Below are positions 54,573-64,000 of a stretch of 64,000 nucleotides of DNA, piece by piece. Numbering within the stretch: position 1 is the stretch's first letter; each line of letters opens with the position of its first letter. The DNA lies in the NCBI RefSeq assembly GCF_964020195.1, contig NZ_OZ026539.1, forward strand, positions 686,299-750,298, given 5' to 3'. The stretch is from Spiroplasma endosymbiont of Lasioglossum villosulum. Its GTDB lineage: Bacteria; Bacillota_I; Bacilli_A; Mycoplasmatales; VBWQ01. Below the pieces are notes generated by a model. It did no database searches, was not told the DNA's origin, and worked only from the letters and a program-made list of their open reading frames with translations. The translations under genes were made by a program, and so were the position numbers.

Positions 54573-56294
54573 TTATTTTTTTGATAAAAATTTTTCTACT
54601 AATGATTTAACTTCTTCATTGGTTTCACATTGTAATGCTTTTGATGCTAATATTTCTGTATCCTTTTTATTTAAAGTACTAATAATTTTTCTAGTTTCTA
54701 AAACACTAGATGCAGACATTGAAAATTCATCTAGCCCTAGACCAACTAGTAGTGGAACAGCAATTTTATCACCAGCCATTTCACCACACATGGCAACAGG
54801 ACGATTATATTTATGTCCACCATCAATTGTCATCTTAATCAAACGTAAAATTGATGGATGATATGGTTGATATAAATAAGACACTTTTTCTGACATACGA
54901 TCAGCGGCTAAACTATATTGAATTAAATCATTAGTTCCAATTGAAAAGAAATCCGCATATTTAGCAAATATTTCTGCATTAACTGCTGCTGCTGGAATTT
55001 CAATCATCATTCCAACTTGAATATCATCACTAACTTTAACTTTTTCTTTAATTAATTCTTTTTTGCAAGTTTCATATAATGATTTAGCTGCTTTAAATTC
55101 TTCAACAGTAGCAATCATTGGAAACATAATAGCTAATTTACCAAAAGCTGAAGCACGAATTAAAGCACGTAACTGAGTTTTAAAAATATCTTTACGATCT
55201 AAACACAAACGAATGGCACGATAACCAAGGAAAGGATTCATTTCTTTTGGTAAATCTAAATATGATAATTCTTTATCACCACCAATATCTAAAGTTCTAA
55301 TAACAACTTTATGTTTAGTAGCAGACAATACTTTTTTATATTCTTCAAATTGAATATCTTCACTTGGAAAATCACTACTTTCCATATAAAGAAATTCACT
55401 TCTAAAAAGTCCTACTCCTTGTGCATCATATTCAATTGCTTTAATCATATCTTTAGGTGAACCAATATTTGCTTCTAACTTTACTTCATGATTATCACTG
55501 GTTTTAGTTAATTTACCTTTAAATACTAATAATTCTTTTTGTTCTTCAATTCATGCGTTTTGTTTAGCAACTCATTTATTTTTTTCACTACTATTTAAAT
55601 CAATTTCAATTTCACCAGTATTACCATCTAATACACAAAATTGATTATTTTTTACTTTTGTAATAACATTTTTTAACCCAAGAACTGCTGGAATACCAAG
55701 ACTACGAGCCATAATTGCTGCATGAGAAGTTCTACCACCAATATCACATAAAAATCCTTTAACAAACTTAGGATTCAATTGACTTGTTTCTGAAGGTGTT
55801 AGATCATGACTAACAATAATTGTTTCTTCTTTAATTGCACTTAAATCAATAGTTTTAATATTTAAAATTTTACGTAAAATTCGATCACGAACATCAATAA
55901 CATCAGCAGCACGTTCATGAAAATAATCATCATCCATTGCTTGCAATGTTGCAATTGCTTTATTAGCAGTACTTTCTAAAGCATTAGCAGCATTATATTT
56001 TTCTTCTTTAATTAACTTTTCAGTATCTTCAATTAATACTGGATCAGTTGTTACTAAAAAATGAGCTTCAAAAACAGCGGCTTTTTCTTCACCCAAAGTT
56101 TTTGTTGTATTTTGGATGAGTTGTTTAATTTCATTACCTGCTATTTTTAAAGCATCATGTAACTTTTTAACTTCTCCTTCTATTTCTTTTTCATTAATTT
56201 TTTTAGGATTAGTTTTGATAGTTTCATGTTTTAAGATTAATGCTTTGGCTAGAGCAATGCCATTACTAGCACCAATACCTTTCATTTTTAACAT
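54573..56294 (-). CDS. ptsI: PTS enzyme I (573 aa)
   Basis: Takes phosphate from PEP and passes it to HPr, driving fruA and crr-linked transport. The active-site His is in [15 protein letters not shown] (about residue 190), and the PEP-binding core shows [35 protein letters not shown]-like [12 protein letters not shown], and [18 protein letters not shown] with CGEMAG. The full 573-aa length appears once TGA codons around 55500 are read as Trp. The start at ATG 56294 has AAGGAGTG. Confidence 0.96.
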
Positions 56295-56444
56295 TATATA
56301 TATTTCACTCCTTATAAAATATGTTTATTAATAGTCTACTAAATTATAATAAAAAAATGAAATATTGTATAAAATATTTATTATAATTTAAACTTTTTAT
56401 AAATAAAAATGATTTTAATATTTTTAAATATTTTTCATATATTA

Positions 56445-56477
56445 ATTCCTACTTTTAATGAAATTAAAAGTAGGAAT
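56445..56477 (-). terminator. Terminator between the 572-codon gene and ptsI
   Basis: ATTCCTACTTTTAAT / ATTAAAAGTAGGAAT, perfect 15-bp stem with a short loop and T-rich flanks. Confidence 0.8.
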
Positions 56478-56498
56478 CTTTTCACTATATTAATATAA

Positions 56499-58216
56499 TT
56501 AGATAGTTACGCATTGGATAAGAGAACGATCATGATTATGATTATTATTAGGAATAAGAGATTCTCTATCTGAGTTATTTATATCTTGCACATCATTTTC
56601 ATCTCATTCATTAATATTATTAATATGACCATTTATTCTTCTAGTAAGAAAATCTCTTCCATCACTAGCAGCATTCCCATTTGCTTGATTTATTATATTT
56701 GGTAATTCAGATAATACTTCATCAATAATCTTTTGTTGCTCTTCTTGCTTATATATTAATTTAAAAGCTGGTTTCATTTTATTTGTTAAATTATATAAAT
56801 CAGAACTAGTTACACCAAGTGCTGATAATACCATTCCTAATTTTGGAAATGTTTCTTTAAATTGAATTCAAGCTTTTTTTCAATCTCCTTTATTTTGTGT
56901 AACATCTGCTGCATAAGTTTTAATAGCATTAGTAATAGCGCTAATAAAAAGAAAACTAACGATAAAGACTCCTAATTGACTTAATTTATTTTGATTTTTA
57001 ACTCAATTTTTAAATGATTGTAGCAATGTATGATCATTATTTTGAGGGCAAAAATAATTTTTTACTGGTTCAAAAATTGTATTTAATGCATTTTTAATAA
57101 AATATTCATTAACAAATCTCATTACTGTAGCACGAACAATAGTTGAAATAATATTATTAATTGATACTATATCTTCTGTATAAGATTCTCATGTTAATGT
57201 TTCAGCAGTATAAGCAGAAGAAACAGTAATAACTAAATGATTTATTAATAATGTTGTTAAAAAAAAGTTAGTATTGGATAAACTATTTTTTATAATTTCT
57301 TTAATAGAATAGTCTTCATTTTTTAAATCAGTTTTTGATAATTCACTTAATTCATTTAAAAGTTCTTTTAAAAAATCATTACTGATTTCTGCACTAATTA
57401 AAGAATTAAATTTTTCAAAAGTAAATTCATCATTAAAATCAATATTTTTTAATTCATCTTTAATATGATTTATTACATGATGTTTTTTGATAATTGTTAA
57501 CAAATTAGTACACAAATTATCTAAGTTCGAATTAATTTTATTTAATTTTTCATATTCTTTAAATTCTAAATGTTTTTCTAATTTATTAATAATAATTTCG
57601 AGTGGTAAATATTCATCTAATTCTTTTTTTGTGTTAATTGATTTGAAGGTAATAAATCAATAATACTTTTTAATCCAAATGGATAGTAAGATAAAAAATA
57701 AGATGTAAGTGTATCAACACCAGCCATAGCATAATTTTCAGGAATTTTTAATGATTCTCACATTCCTTTGCCTAATATTTCTAATTGTTCTATAAAAGTT
57801 TTACCTATTATAGACTTTTCTGATACTACAGCTATTGAAAAATATCTTTGTGCTACTCTAATTGAAATACCTGTTAATAATACAATTGGAGAAGATAAAT
57901 ATTCAATAGTTTTTCAACAACAATTATTTGAACTTATTTCACTTTCTTTTTTAATAAATTTTGGTAAATTTTCATAAATTTCTCCTAAATCATCAAAATA
58001 TATTCTTGCTTTATTTTTATATTTTTGTTCATCACTATTTCAATATTGATTAATGTAATTGGTATAATAATGAATTCTTAAATTAATATTTGCAAGTTCT
58101 GCAATAATTTTTTTAGTTTTAGTAATAACTATTTCATTATTATTTTCTACTCCCACCACTAAAGATTCCATATTTTGATTTCTTATACTGGCACTATTAC
58201 CATTTATTGGACACAT
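56499..58216 (-). pseudogene. Hypothetical membrane-associated protein, frameshifted (about 572 codons)
   Basis: From ATG 58216 (AAAGGAAAG upstream) the first frame runs about 197 codons to a TAG after KSIIDLLPSNQLTQKK. The second frame is lost/regained in a T7 run (57624-57630; A7 on the coding strand), where one added A gives ...TQKKELDEYLPLEIIIN. It then stays open, with many TGA Trp codons, through two hydrophobic segments (FFLTTLLINHLVITVSSAYT and LGVFIVSFLFISAITNAI) to the stop at 56499. The polar end is Asn/Arg/His-rich. Family unknown. Confidence 0.6.
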
Positions 58217-58779
58217 TTGTCTTTGCTTCTTTCCTTTTTAAACTTATATTAATAACACGTTTTCTCTATTATGTATAATTAAAATTTTATTGCATAAAGA
58301 TTGAGAAAAGTTTCCAAAGATTTTTTAAACATATTTTAAAATTAACATAATATTTTCATTTTCTTTTTAAAGAAATATAGGTTTTATTTTGAAATTTTAA
58401 TATTTATGTTAAATGTTCTATTTATATGTTTCTATATTAATTCAATTTGCTTATATTTCTTGATTTTATTCCAATATCTCTTTTTAAGAGAACTATTTAA
58501 ATTAAAACTAAAAGTTCATAATATATATTTTTTATATATAAGAAATTATTGTTTTACTTACAAAGAATAATTGAATCAACTAAATTTCATTTTTTCTATC
58601 AATATGTAAAAGAAAAACCCCATAAATAATATATTGTAATTTCATTAAATAAAAAATAAGAATATATAACTAGATTTATTTTAAAATAACAATATATTTT
58701 TCCTTTAAGACATTACAAAAAAACATAAAAAAACTACTTAGTAAAAATAAAAAATAATACTAGTAGGCTAATAACCAAT
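58217..58779. other. AT-rich non-coding region with operator-like half palindrome
   Basis: About 560 bp, no convincing gene on either strand. AAACTTATATTAATAAC (58240-58256) matches the arm of the palindromes at 40541 and 41068. The remainder is homopolymer-rich and may be virus-derived toward its right end. Confidence 0.4.
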
Positions 58780-58801
58780 AATTTTGTGTGTCTCAAGTTC
58801 T

Positions 58802-58886
58802 TAGGGGCGTTGCCCCTAGTTGCTTCGCAACCTACCCCAATGGGCTAAAGCCCATGGTTCCACCAACCAAGGTTCTGGTTGGAACC
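58802..58886. repeat. Cluster of GC-rich hairpins, probable viral origin/packaging region
   Basis: Successive stems: TAGGGGC/GCCCCTA (58802-58818), TTGC/GCAA (58820-58830), ATGGGC/GCCCAT (58840-58855), and GGTT..CCAACC/GGTTGG..AACC (58856-58886). The GC content stands far above the surroundings. Single-stranded phages keep such hairpins for strand initiation and packaging (general knowledge). Confidence 0.6.
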
Positions 58887-59407
58887 AACCTTTAATATTG
58901 CTTTATTAACCTTTTTATTTTTTTTGATTTTTAATAAATATAAAATTAATAAATATAAAAAAAATCCCACTCGAATAGGAAAAAGAATAAATTACCCTAC
59001 ATACTTAACCTGAATTTTAATTTAATAGAACCGAGGTATGCCTCTCCTTCTTTTAAAAAAATCATATAAATATATAAATACATTACGTAAAAATATTAAA
59101 TTGTCTTTAATAAAACTATTATGTTTAAACAATCGAAATAACTAAAAAAAATAAATATTTAATTATCCTTCGAGTGAAATTGCTTAAACAATTGTAATAG
59201 TTAAATATTTACTCTTAACAACCCTTTACTACTATTAACTCGTTACATTAACGCAATCATTAAGCAAATAAATATTTGTATAAATAATAACATAAAAAAT
59301 AAAAAAAGTATAAAAAAACGTAATTATACTTTCACTCGAATAAAAGCATAATTACAAATAACATTATATATATATATATATATATATACAAGTATTATAA
59401 TTAAAAT
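58887..59407. other. Non-coding viral flank with repeated boxes and a (TA)n tract
   Basis: No gene is seen. Contains CACTCGAA (58968-58975), TTCGAGTGAA (59169-59178 and, inverted, 59331-59340), a GAGG/CCTC mini-hairpin near 59031, and a pure TA repeat at about 59365-59388. A further TTCGAGTGAA lies upstream of rep at 60367-60376. Confidence 0.5.
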
Positions 59408-60349
59408 TTAATTTAACTTTTTATTACCAAAAATTATTTTTTCAACCTTATCACCAAATACTTTATCTAACCAAGTTAAAACATCTTTATCTTTATGAAT
59501 TAAATAGCCAATTTCACTAGTTCGTAAATAGTATTTATGTGATAAAGCACTTAAATATAAATAACGTTCATAATCTTCATAATCCTTAAAATAATCATTT
59601 ACAACAGTACTTTCAATAATACCACCAGTTAAAATAGTATTACCATCACTATCTTTTGGAGTTTTAAAATAAAACACATTTGTAGCATTAAAACTTGCTT
59701 TAATTATATCTTGAATTGTTATTTTCTTAATACCACGAATTACAATAGGATTTTTACAATTACGACTAAAAGCATATGCTTTAATGCCTACATCCACTTG
59801 ATTTAAAGACTTAACATCATCAAATGCTTTTGTAACATATTTTCCTAAATATTTAATAACAAATTCATTAGTTCCTTTTTTAACTACTTTTAAATCACTA
59901 AAACCATGAGTTCATCATTCTAATAACATACTTTTATGTACTTTTCTATTAAAAACTATATAAAAATGAACTGCTCCACGAGATTGATATTCATAAACAT
60001 AAAAATACTTTAATTCACCTAAATATTTTAAACGTTTAGGGTCATTTCATCATTTTTTTAATTTAATAAAAAATAAGCCAATATCTTTTTTAGCCTTTTT
60101 AATATCTTGCATATTATCTTTATAGGTTAAAGTAACAAAACTCATTATTTTACTATCATAAAAATTATGTAATGCTTTTTGAATTAAATTATTTTTTGCA
60201 CGAACAGTACTATTTTTCAATTTTTGTTTATTACCAACATAACATTTACCTTTTTTATTTCCAATATTACTCAAAAATGAAATAGGTAACACTATATTTT
60301 TCACATAACAAGCATAAAAAACCTTTTTAATATAAAAATCTTGTTGCAT
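59408..60349 (-). CDS. Plectrovirus replication initiator, HUH-type Rep (313 aa)
   Basis: Rolling-circle initiator that should nick the viral origin and prime replication. Motif I is FVTLTY (residues 71-76), motif II is GAVHFYIVF (residues 125-133, with a single clear His), and motif III is YLGKYVTK (167-174), with the nucleophilic Tyr and a Lys. The length fits SpV1-type Rep proteins. The frame is intact across several TGA codons, so it may still be functional. Confidence 0.8.
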
Positions 60350-60574
60350 AACAAAAAAAACTACCTTTCGAGTGAAGCATAAATGCTTAAATAGTTAATT
60401 ATTGATTAATTGATTAATACAAAAATATAATAACACATAATTATATAAAATATAACTATAAACAAAATAAAAGAAAAACGTTACTTAATTTAATTAAATT
60501 TATTATAACACCGCAACTTTGAAAATCAATAAAATTTTATTAATTTTATTATTAAAATATCATTTTAAATAAAA
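60350..60574. other. AT-rich region upstream of rep
   Basis: No gene seen. It contains TTCGAGTGAA next to an AAGCATaaATGCTT hairpin (60375-60390). Confidence 0.4.
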
Positions 60575-60604
60575 AAATTAGCACCATAATAAGGGTGCTA
60601 ATTT
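60575..60604 (-). terminator. Terminator of the MFS antiporter gene
   Basis: AAATTAGCACC / GGTGCTAATTT, perfect 11-bp stem 11 bp beyond the stop codon. Confidence 0.78.
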
Positions 60605-60614
60605 AATAATATTT

Positions 60615-61997
60615 TTATAATATTTTATTATCTTGATTTTTTGTTCATAGTAAAGCTAATGAAATAATAGCAGCAACAATACAACCATAAAAGTAATAAA
60701 ATACATAATCTCAGTTTTCATTACCAATACCAGCAATTACTACTTTTGAAAAAAGAGCATCACCAAGAAAATAACCAGATAATCCTGTAAATCCTGAAGC
60801 AGTAGCAGCTGCTTTCTTATTTGTTAGTTCAATAGCAGTAGCACCAATCATTGCTTGTGGCATATAAACACCAAAACCAGCAATCATTAAAGCAGTAATA
60901 AGCATAGGCATATTACCACGAGGAGCAACTTGCAATAAAACCAGTCCACAAAGTGCAATTAATAATCCAAATATCATTAATGGTGCTTTACGATTATTAA
61001 AAAATCACTTAGCAAAATATGCTGCAGAAATACCACCAAATAAACCAGATAATTCAAAACAGGCAGCAAATCATTTACTATGTTTTAAATCTAAACCATG
61101 AACATCTTTCATTAAAATTAATGTTCATCCTGCCAGTCCTTGTCGTACAACATATACTCAAATATTAGCAAATGCTAATATTCATAAAAATTTATTTTTT
61201 AAAATATACTTTACAAAAATTTCTTTTCAATTAAGTTCTGCTTTTTCTTCTTTATGTTCTAGAACACCTTTTCATTTTTCAACAGTAGGTAACCCTTCTG
61301 CTTCGGGGCGATCACGTAATCCTCATAAACATAATGGAATCATAGCTAAAGCAAAAATACTAGGAATTCAAAAATATAAACCATAAATTGTTCCACCCGG
61401 ATCAAGTACTGTTACTAAAGAAATAACAACAACTGGTAATAAAGCAGCACCAATATTTTGTCCTGAGTTTCAAATTCCAATACGTCCTGAACGTTCTTTA
61501 TCAGTAAATCAATGAGAAAATAGTCTAGCTGTAGCTGGTCAACCCATACCTTGGAAAACAGCCAACATCGCAATCAAACTCAACATCATTACAAATGGGC
61601 CAACACTAATTTTAGTTCCAGCAAAAGCAACTACACCACCCATAATAATATTTAAAATAGAAGAAACAAATAATCCAACAATCATGATTACTCTTCCTGA
61701 ACTACGGTCAGCGACATTTCCAATAATAAATTTAGCACCACCATAAACAACCGCAAAAATTGTTCCCATTAAAGCATACTCCATTTTAGTTATGCTACCA
61801 TTGCTTTCTAAAGCAGAACCCGCTACTGTATACGCTTGACGAGTAAAGTAGTAAAGAATATATGATAAAATGCTAAAACCAAAAACTTGATTACGTAAAA
61901 TAATAAATTTTTTATTAACTTGCTTTAAGTCTTCACTAAAAATTTCTTTTTTTGCAGGTGGCTTAAAAACACATGCAAGTCTATTAAAAACAGACAT
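60615..61997 (-). CDS. Organophosphate:phosphate antiporter, OPA family MFS (460 aa)
   Basis: Twelve-helix transporter that exchanges glycerol-3-phosphate or hexose-6-phosphate for phosphate. Seen: YILYYFTRQAYTVAGSAL (helix 1 with conserved Arg), MGTIFAVVYGGAKFIIGNVA and the DRSSGR loop (family-typical), NSGQNIGAALLPVV, and GFGVYMPQAMIGATAIEL with KKAAATASGFTG in the second half. The sequence does not let me choose between GlpT and UhpT. The start is ATG 61997 behind AGGAGAG. Confidence 0.85.
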
Positions 61998-62518
61998 TTT
62001 TTACTCTCCTTCTAAAAGGATGCATAAATTATAGTAACCCAAATAACCTGCTCTTAAAAACTTAATATAAACATACTTTAACACATAGGTTTTTACAATT
62101 TTTGTTTTTGTGGAAAAATAAATAATATTAAAAATTAAAAAATAACTCTATACCAAACTATTTTTTTGAAATACCATAAATAAATATTAACTCTACACCT
62201 TTAAAATTCATTTACATTTATTTATTAAACAGTTTTATAAAATATACTAATAATTTATTTATCCCCTTCTCAAATTGTTTAGTCCTAACCTATATATTTC
62301 AGATTATAACAGATATATTCTAAAATTGAAAAGATATTTCTTTAATTTTAAACAAAATAATTTACAATTTTCTTATGAATTTATTCTAAAAAAATTATAA
62401 ATATTTATATAGTAATAACTAAAATTAAAAAAATTATTTTATCGTTTAATGTTTTAAAAATTAAAACTAATGATAGAATTAAACCATAAAATAAATTAAA
62501 AGAAAAGGTAGTGAACAC
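61998..62518. other. AT-rich intergenic region
   Basis: About 520 bp between divergent genes, holding both promoters. AAACTTAATATAAAC (62058-62072) resembles the shared palindrome arm found before four other genes. No small gene is evident. Confidence 0.4.
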
Positions 62519-62860
62519 ATGCATAATGAAAGCAAAATACAACATATTAATTCTATAAAAGAAGTTGAACAACTTTTACAATCAAAAAAAATAACAGTAA
62601 TTGATTTTTCAGCAGAATGATGTGGTCCTTGTAAAATGTTAGGGCCGAGATTTGAAAATGTTGCTAATGACGAAAAACACAAAAATATTAATTTTATTAA
62701 AGTTGATGTTGACAAAGCTAAAGAACTAGCAAAAGAGTATGAAATTCAATCAATTCCAACATTAATTTATTTTAATAAAGAAGGAAAAGAAGTTAAAAAA
62801 ACTTTTGGTTTAGTTTCTGAAAAAGATATGACTAATATTATCGAAGAAATGGGAAAATAA
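62519..62860 (+). CDS. trxA: Thioredoxin (113 aa)
   Basis: Disulfide reductase. The active site FSAEWCGPCKML (about residues 30-41) uses TGA for the first tryptophan. VDVDKAKELAKEYEIQSIPT contains the cis-proline loop. A 20-residue N-terminal extension is longer than usual. The cof gene follows after 10 bp. Confidence 0.93.
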
Positions 62861-62870
62861 GGTATTTATA

Positions 62871-63695
62871 ATGGCTATTAAATTAATTGTTCTTGATCTA
62901 GATGGAACTTTACTAAAAAGTAGATGAAAAATTCATCCTAAAAATCTAATTGCAATTCAAAAAGCATATCAAAAAAATATTAAAGTTATTATTGCAACAG
63001 GAAGAGCACCAAGTTCAACCATTGATATTGCAAAAGCATGTTTAATGCACGAAAAAACCGGTCATATTATTTGTTATAATGGTGGTAACATCCTTGATAT
63101 TACTAATGATAATAGATTAGATATATTGTATGAAAAATCATTAACAAAAGAGCAAATACAAACAATAGTTAAATTTGCTAATAAAAATAATTTAGCAATG
63201 TGAGGATATAGTACCGATAATAAAACAGGCTTAATTAATCGCAGATCACTAAAAGTTAAAATTATGGAAAATTTTAATAACCTACCAACTAAACAAATTG
63301 ATGAGAATACCGATGAGGGTATGTATAAAATTTTATTATTTTGTAAAAAGAAAAAACAAGTTAATCCAATTTTAGAACAATTAAATACTATAAAAGATTT
63401 AGAACTTGCTACTTCTTCTCATAGTGTTATCGAAATTAATCCAATTGGTGTTAATAAAGCTGCTGCTGTACAATTTTTATGCAAAAAATGAAATATTACT
63501 CCTGACCAAGTACTAGCTTGTGGTGATGGTATGAATGATTATAAATTAATAAAGTGGGCTAAATATGGTATTGCAATGCAAAATGCTCATCCTAATTTAA
63601 AAGAAATAGCATATGATGTTACTAGTAAAAATACTTGTGGTGGTGTTGCAAAAGCTATCGATAAATATGTATTTCCTAAATCAGAGTTTGAATAA
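62871..63695 (+). CDS. Cof-type HAD-superfamily phosphatase (274 aa)
   Basis: Sugar-phosphate/nucleotide phosphatase of HAD subfamily IIB. Motifs: LDLDGTLLKS (I), IIATGRAPSS (II), and VLACGDGMNDYKLIKWA (III/IV), with a Cof-type cap in between (GGNILDITNDNRL). Length is typical (about 270). Substrate unknown. Confidence 0.9.
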
Positions 63696-63768
63696 ATAAT
63701 AGTTTAATTTTCTAATATAATTTATTATTAAATAAATATTTTTCAAATTTACATTCTTTTAATATAAA

Positions 63769-64000
63769 CTAACTATTCATTGAATTATTAAAAGTAGTTT
63801 TATCTAATACTATAGAAAAAGTAAGACTATCATTATAAAAAAATGAATCTTCACCAATTCAAAATTTAATATAAATACCAGAAAAATCATGTCAAATAAA
63901 AACAGATGAATTAATATATGCATGTCACATAAAACCACTTACAGAAAAATTATTTTGAATTTTAGCAGAATTATCAATCGCTTCTGTTATATCTTTTGTG
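63769..64000 (-). CDS. Unknown protein, C-terminal part (5' end outside window)
   Basis: 77 codons to the window edge, beta-rich with three TGA-encoded tryptophans (GFMWHAYINSSVFIWHDFSG), ending FNNSMNS and TAG. The alternating aromatic pattern suggests a secreted or surface protein. No family is recognised. Confidence 0.55.

Larger units (their letters stand above)
58780..60380. mobile_element. Plectrovirus (SpV1-type) remnant
   Basis: Contains a complete HUH-type Rep gene and the GC-rich hairpin cluster expected of a filamentous-virus intergenic region, plus a repeated TTCGAGTGAA box. None of the coat, adsorption or assembly genes of an 8-kb SpV1 genome is present, so most of the virus has been deleted. 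Boundaries are approximate. Confidence 0.7.

Noticed and set aside
58217-58779. A gene in the AT-rich gap
   Set aside because: Only short frames with stops in all phases; no ribosome sites at suitable starts.
1-64000. CRISPR arrays or tRNA/rRNA genes
   Set aside because: No regularly spaced repeats and no cloverleaf or rRNA sequence were seen.

Overview
The window is AT-rich DNA read with genetic code 4: TGA is used as tryptophan throughout. Together with an MreB paralogue, a NadD-YqeK fusion, a fructose PTS, BipA and a plectrovirus-type Rep gene, this points to a Spiroplasma (Mollicutes) chromosome. Frames interrupted only by TGA were joined into full-length genes.

Positions 1-30688 hold a head-to-tail tandem of a roughly 17.6-kb tailed-phage genome. 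The window opens inside unit A (its right 13.1 kb is visible) and contains all of unit B (13077-30683). The period is 17,612 bp, and every reading frame compared in the shared 13 kb is the same in both. Each unit has a long leftward structural operon: 106-aa protein, IS30-type insertion sequence, zinc-ribbon protein, coiled-coil protein, RuvC-like resolvase, OB-fold SSB-like protein, small proteins, scaffold, major capsid protein, a 571-aa structural protein, a 565-aa tail or neck protein, portal, and a 675-aa structural protein. The large terminase lies on the opposite strand near the left end, next to a DDE transposase of the UPF0236/ISLre2 type. I see no tyrosine or serine integrase, no DNA polymerase and no endolysin. 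The unit ends carry roughly 20-bp imperfect inverted repeats, and at the A/B junction they abut across 5 bp (AAAAG), like the circle junction of a copy-out transposon. I infer a transposable phage that uses an ISLre2-type transposase as its integrase. At its right end it has cut a small host gene. A roughly 340-nt apparently structured RNA with its own terminator lies near the right end of each unit.

From 30.7 to 58.2 kb is host chromosome: fructose PTS (fruA), an MreB paralogue, a DUF285 repeat protein, an azoreductase, typA/bipA, a cluster of Spiroplasma-type unknowns, a DEAD-box helicase-nfo-nadD/yqeK run, a type II restriction-modification pair, an ABC exporter, secreted proteins, an alpha/beta hydrolase, and the ptsI-crr pair. 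Six of these genes are split by frameshifts that lie exactly in A or T homopolymers, whereas no frameshift is visible in 30 kb of phage sequence.

From 58.7 to 60.5 kb is a plectrovirus (SpV1-type) remnant: an HUH-type Rep gene and a GC-rich cluster of hairpins that is probably the viral intergenic/origin region. The window ends with an organophosphate:phosphate antiporter (MFS), thioredoxin, a Cof-type HAD phosphatase and the 3' end of an unknown gene.
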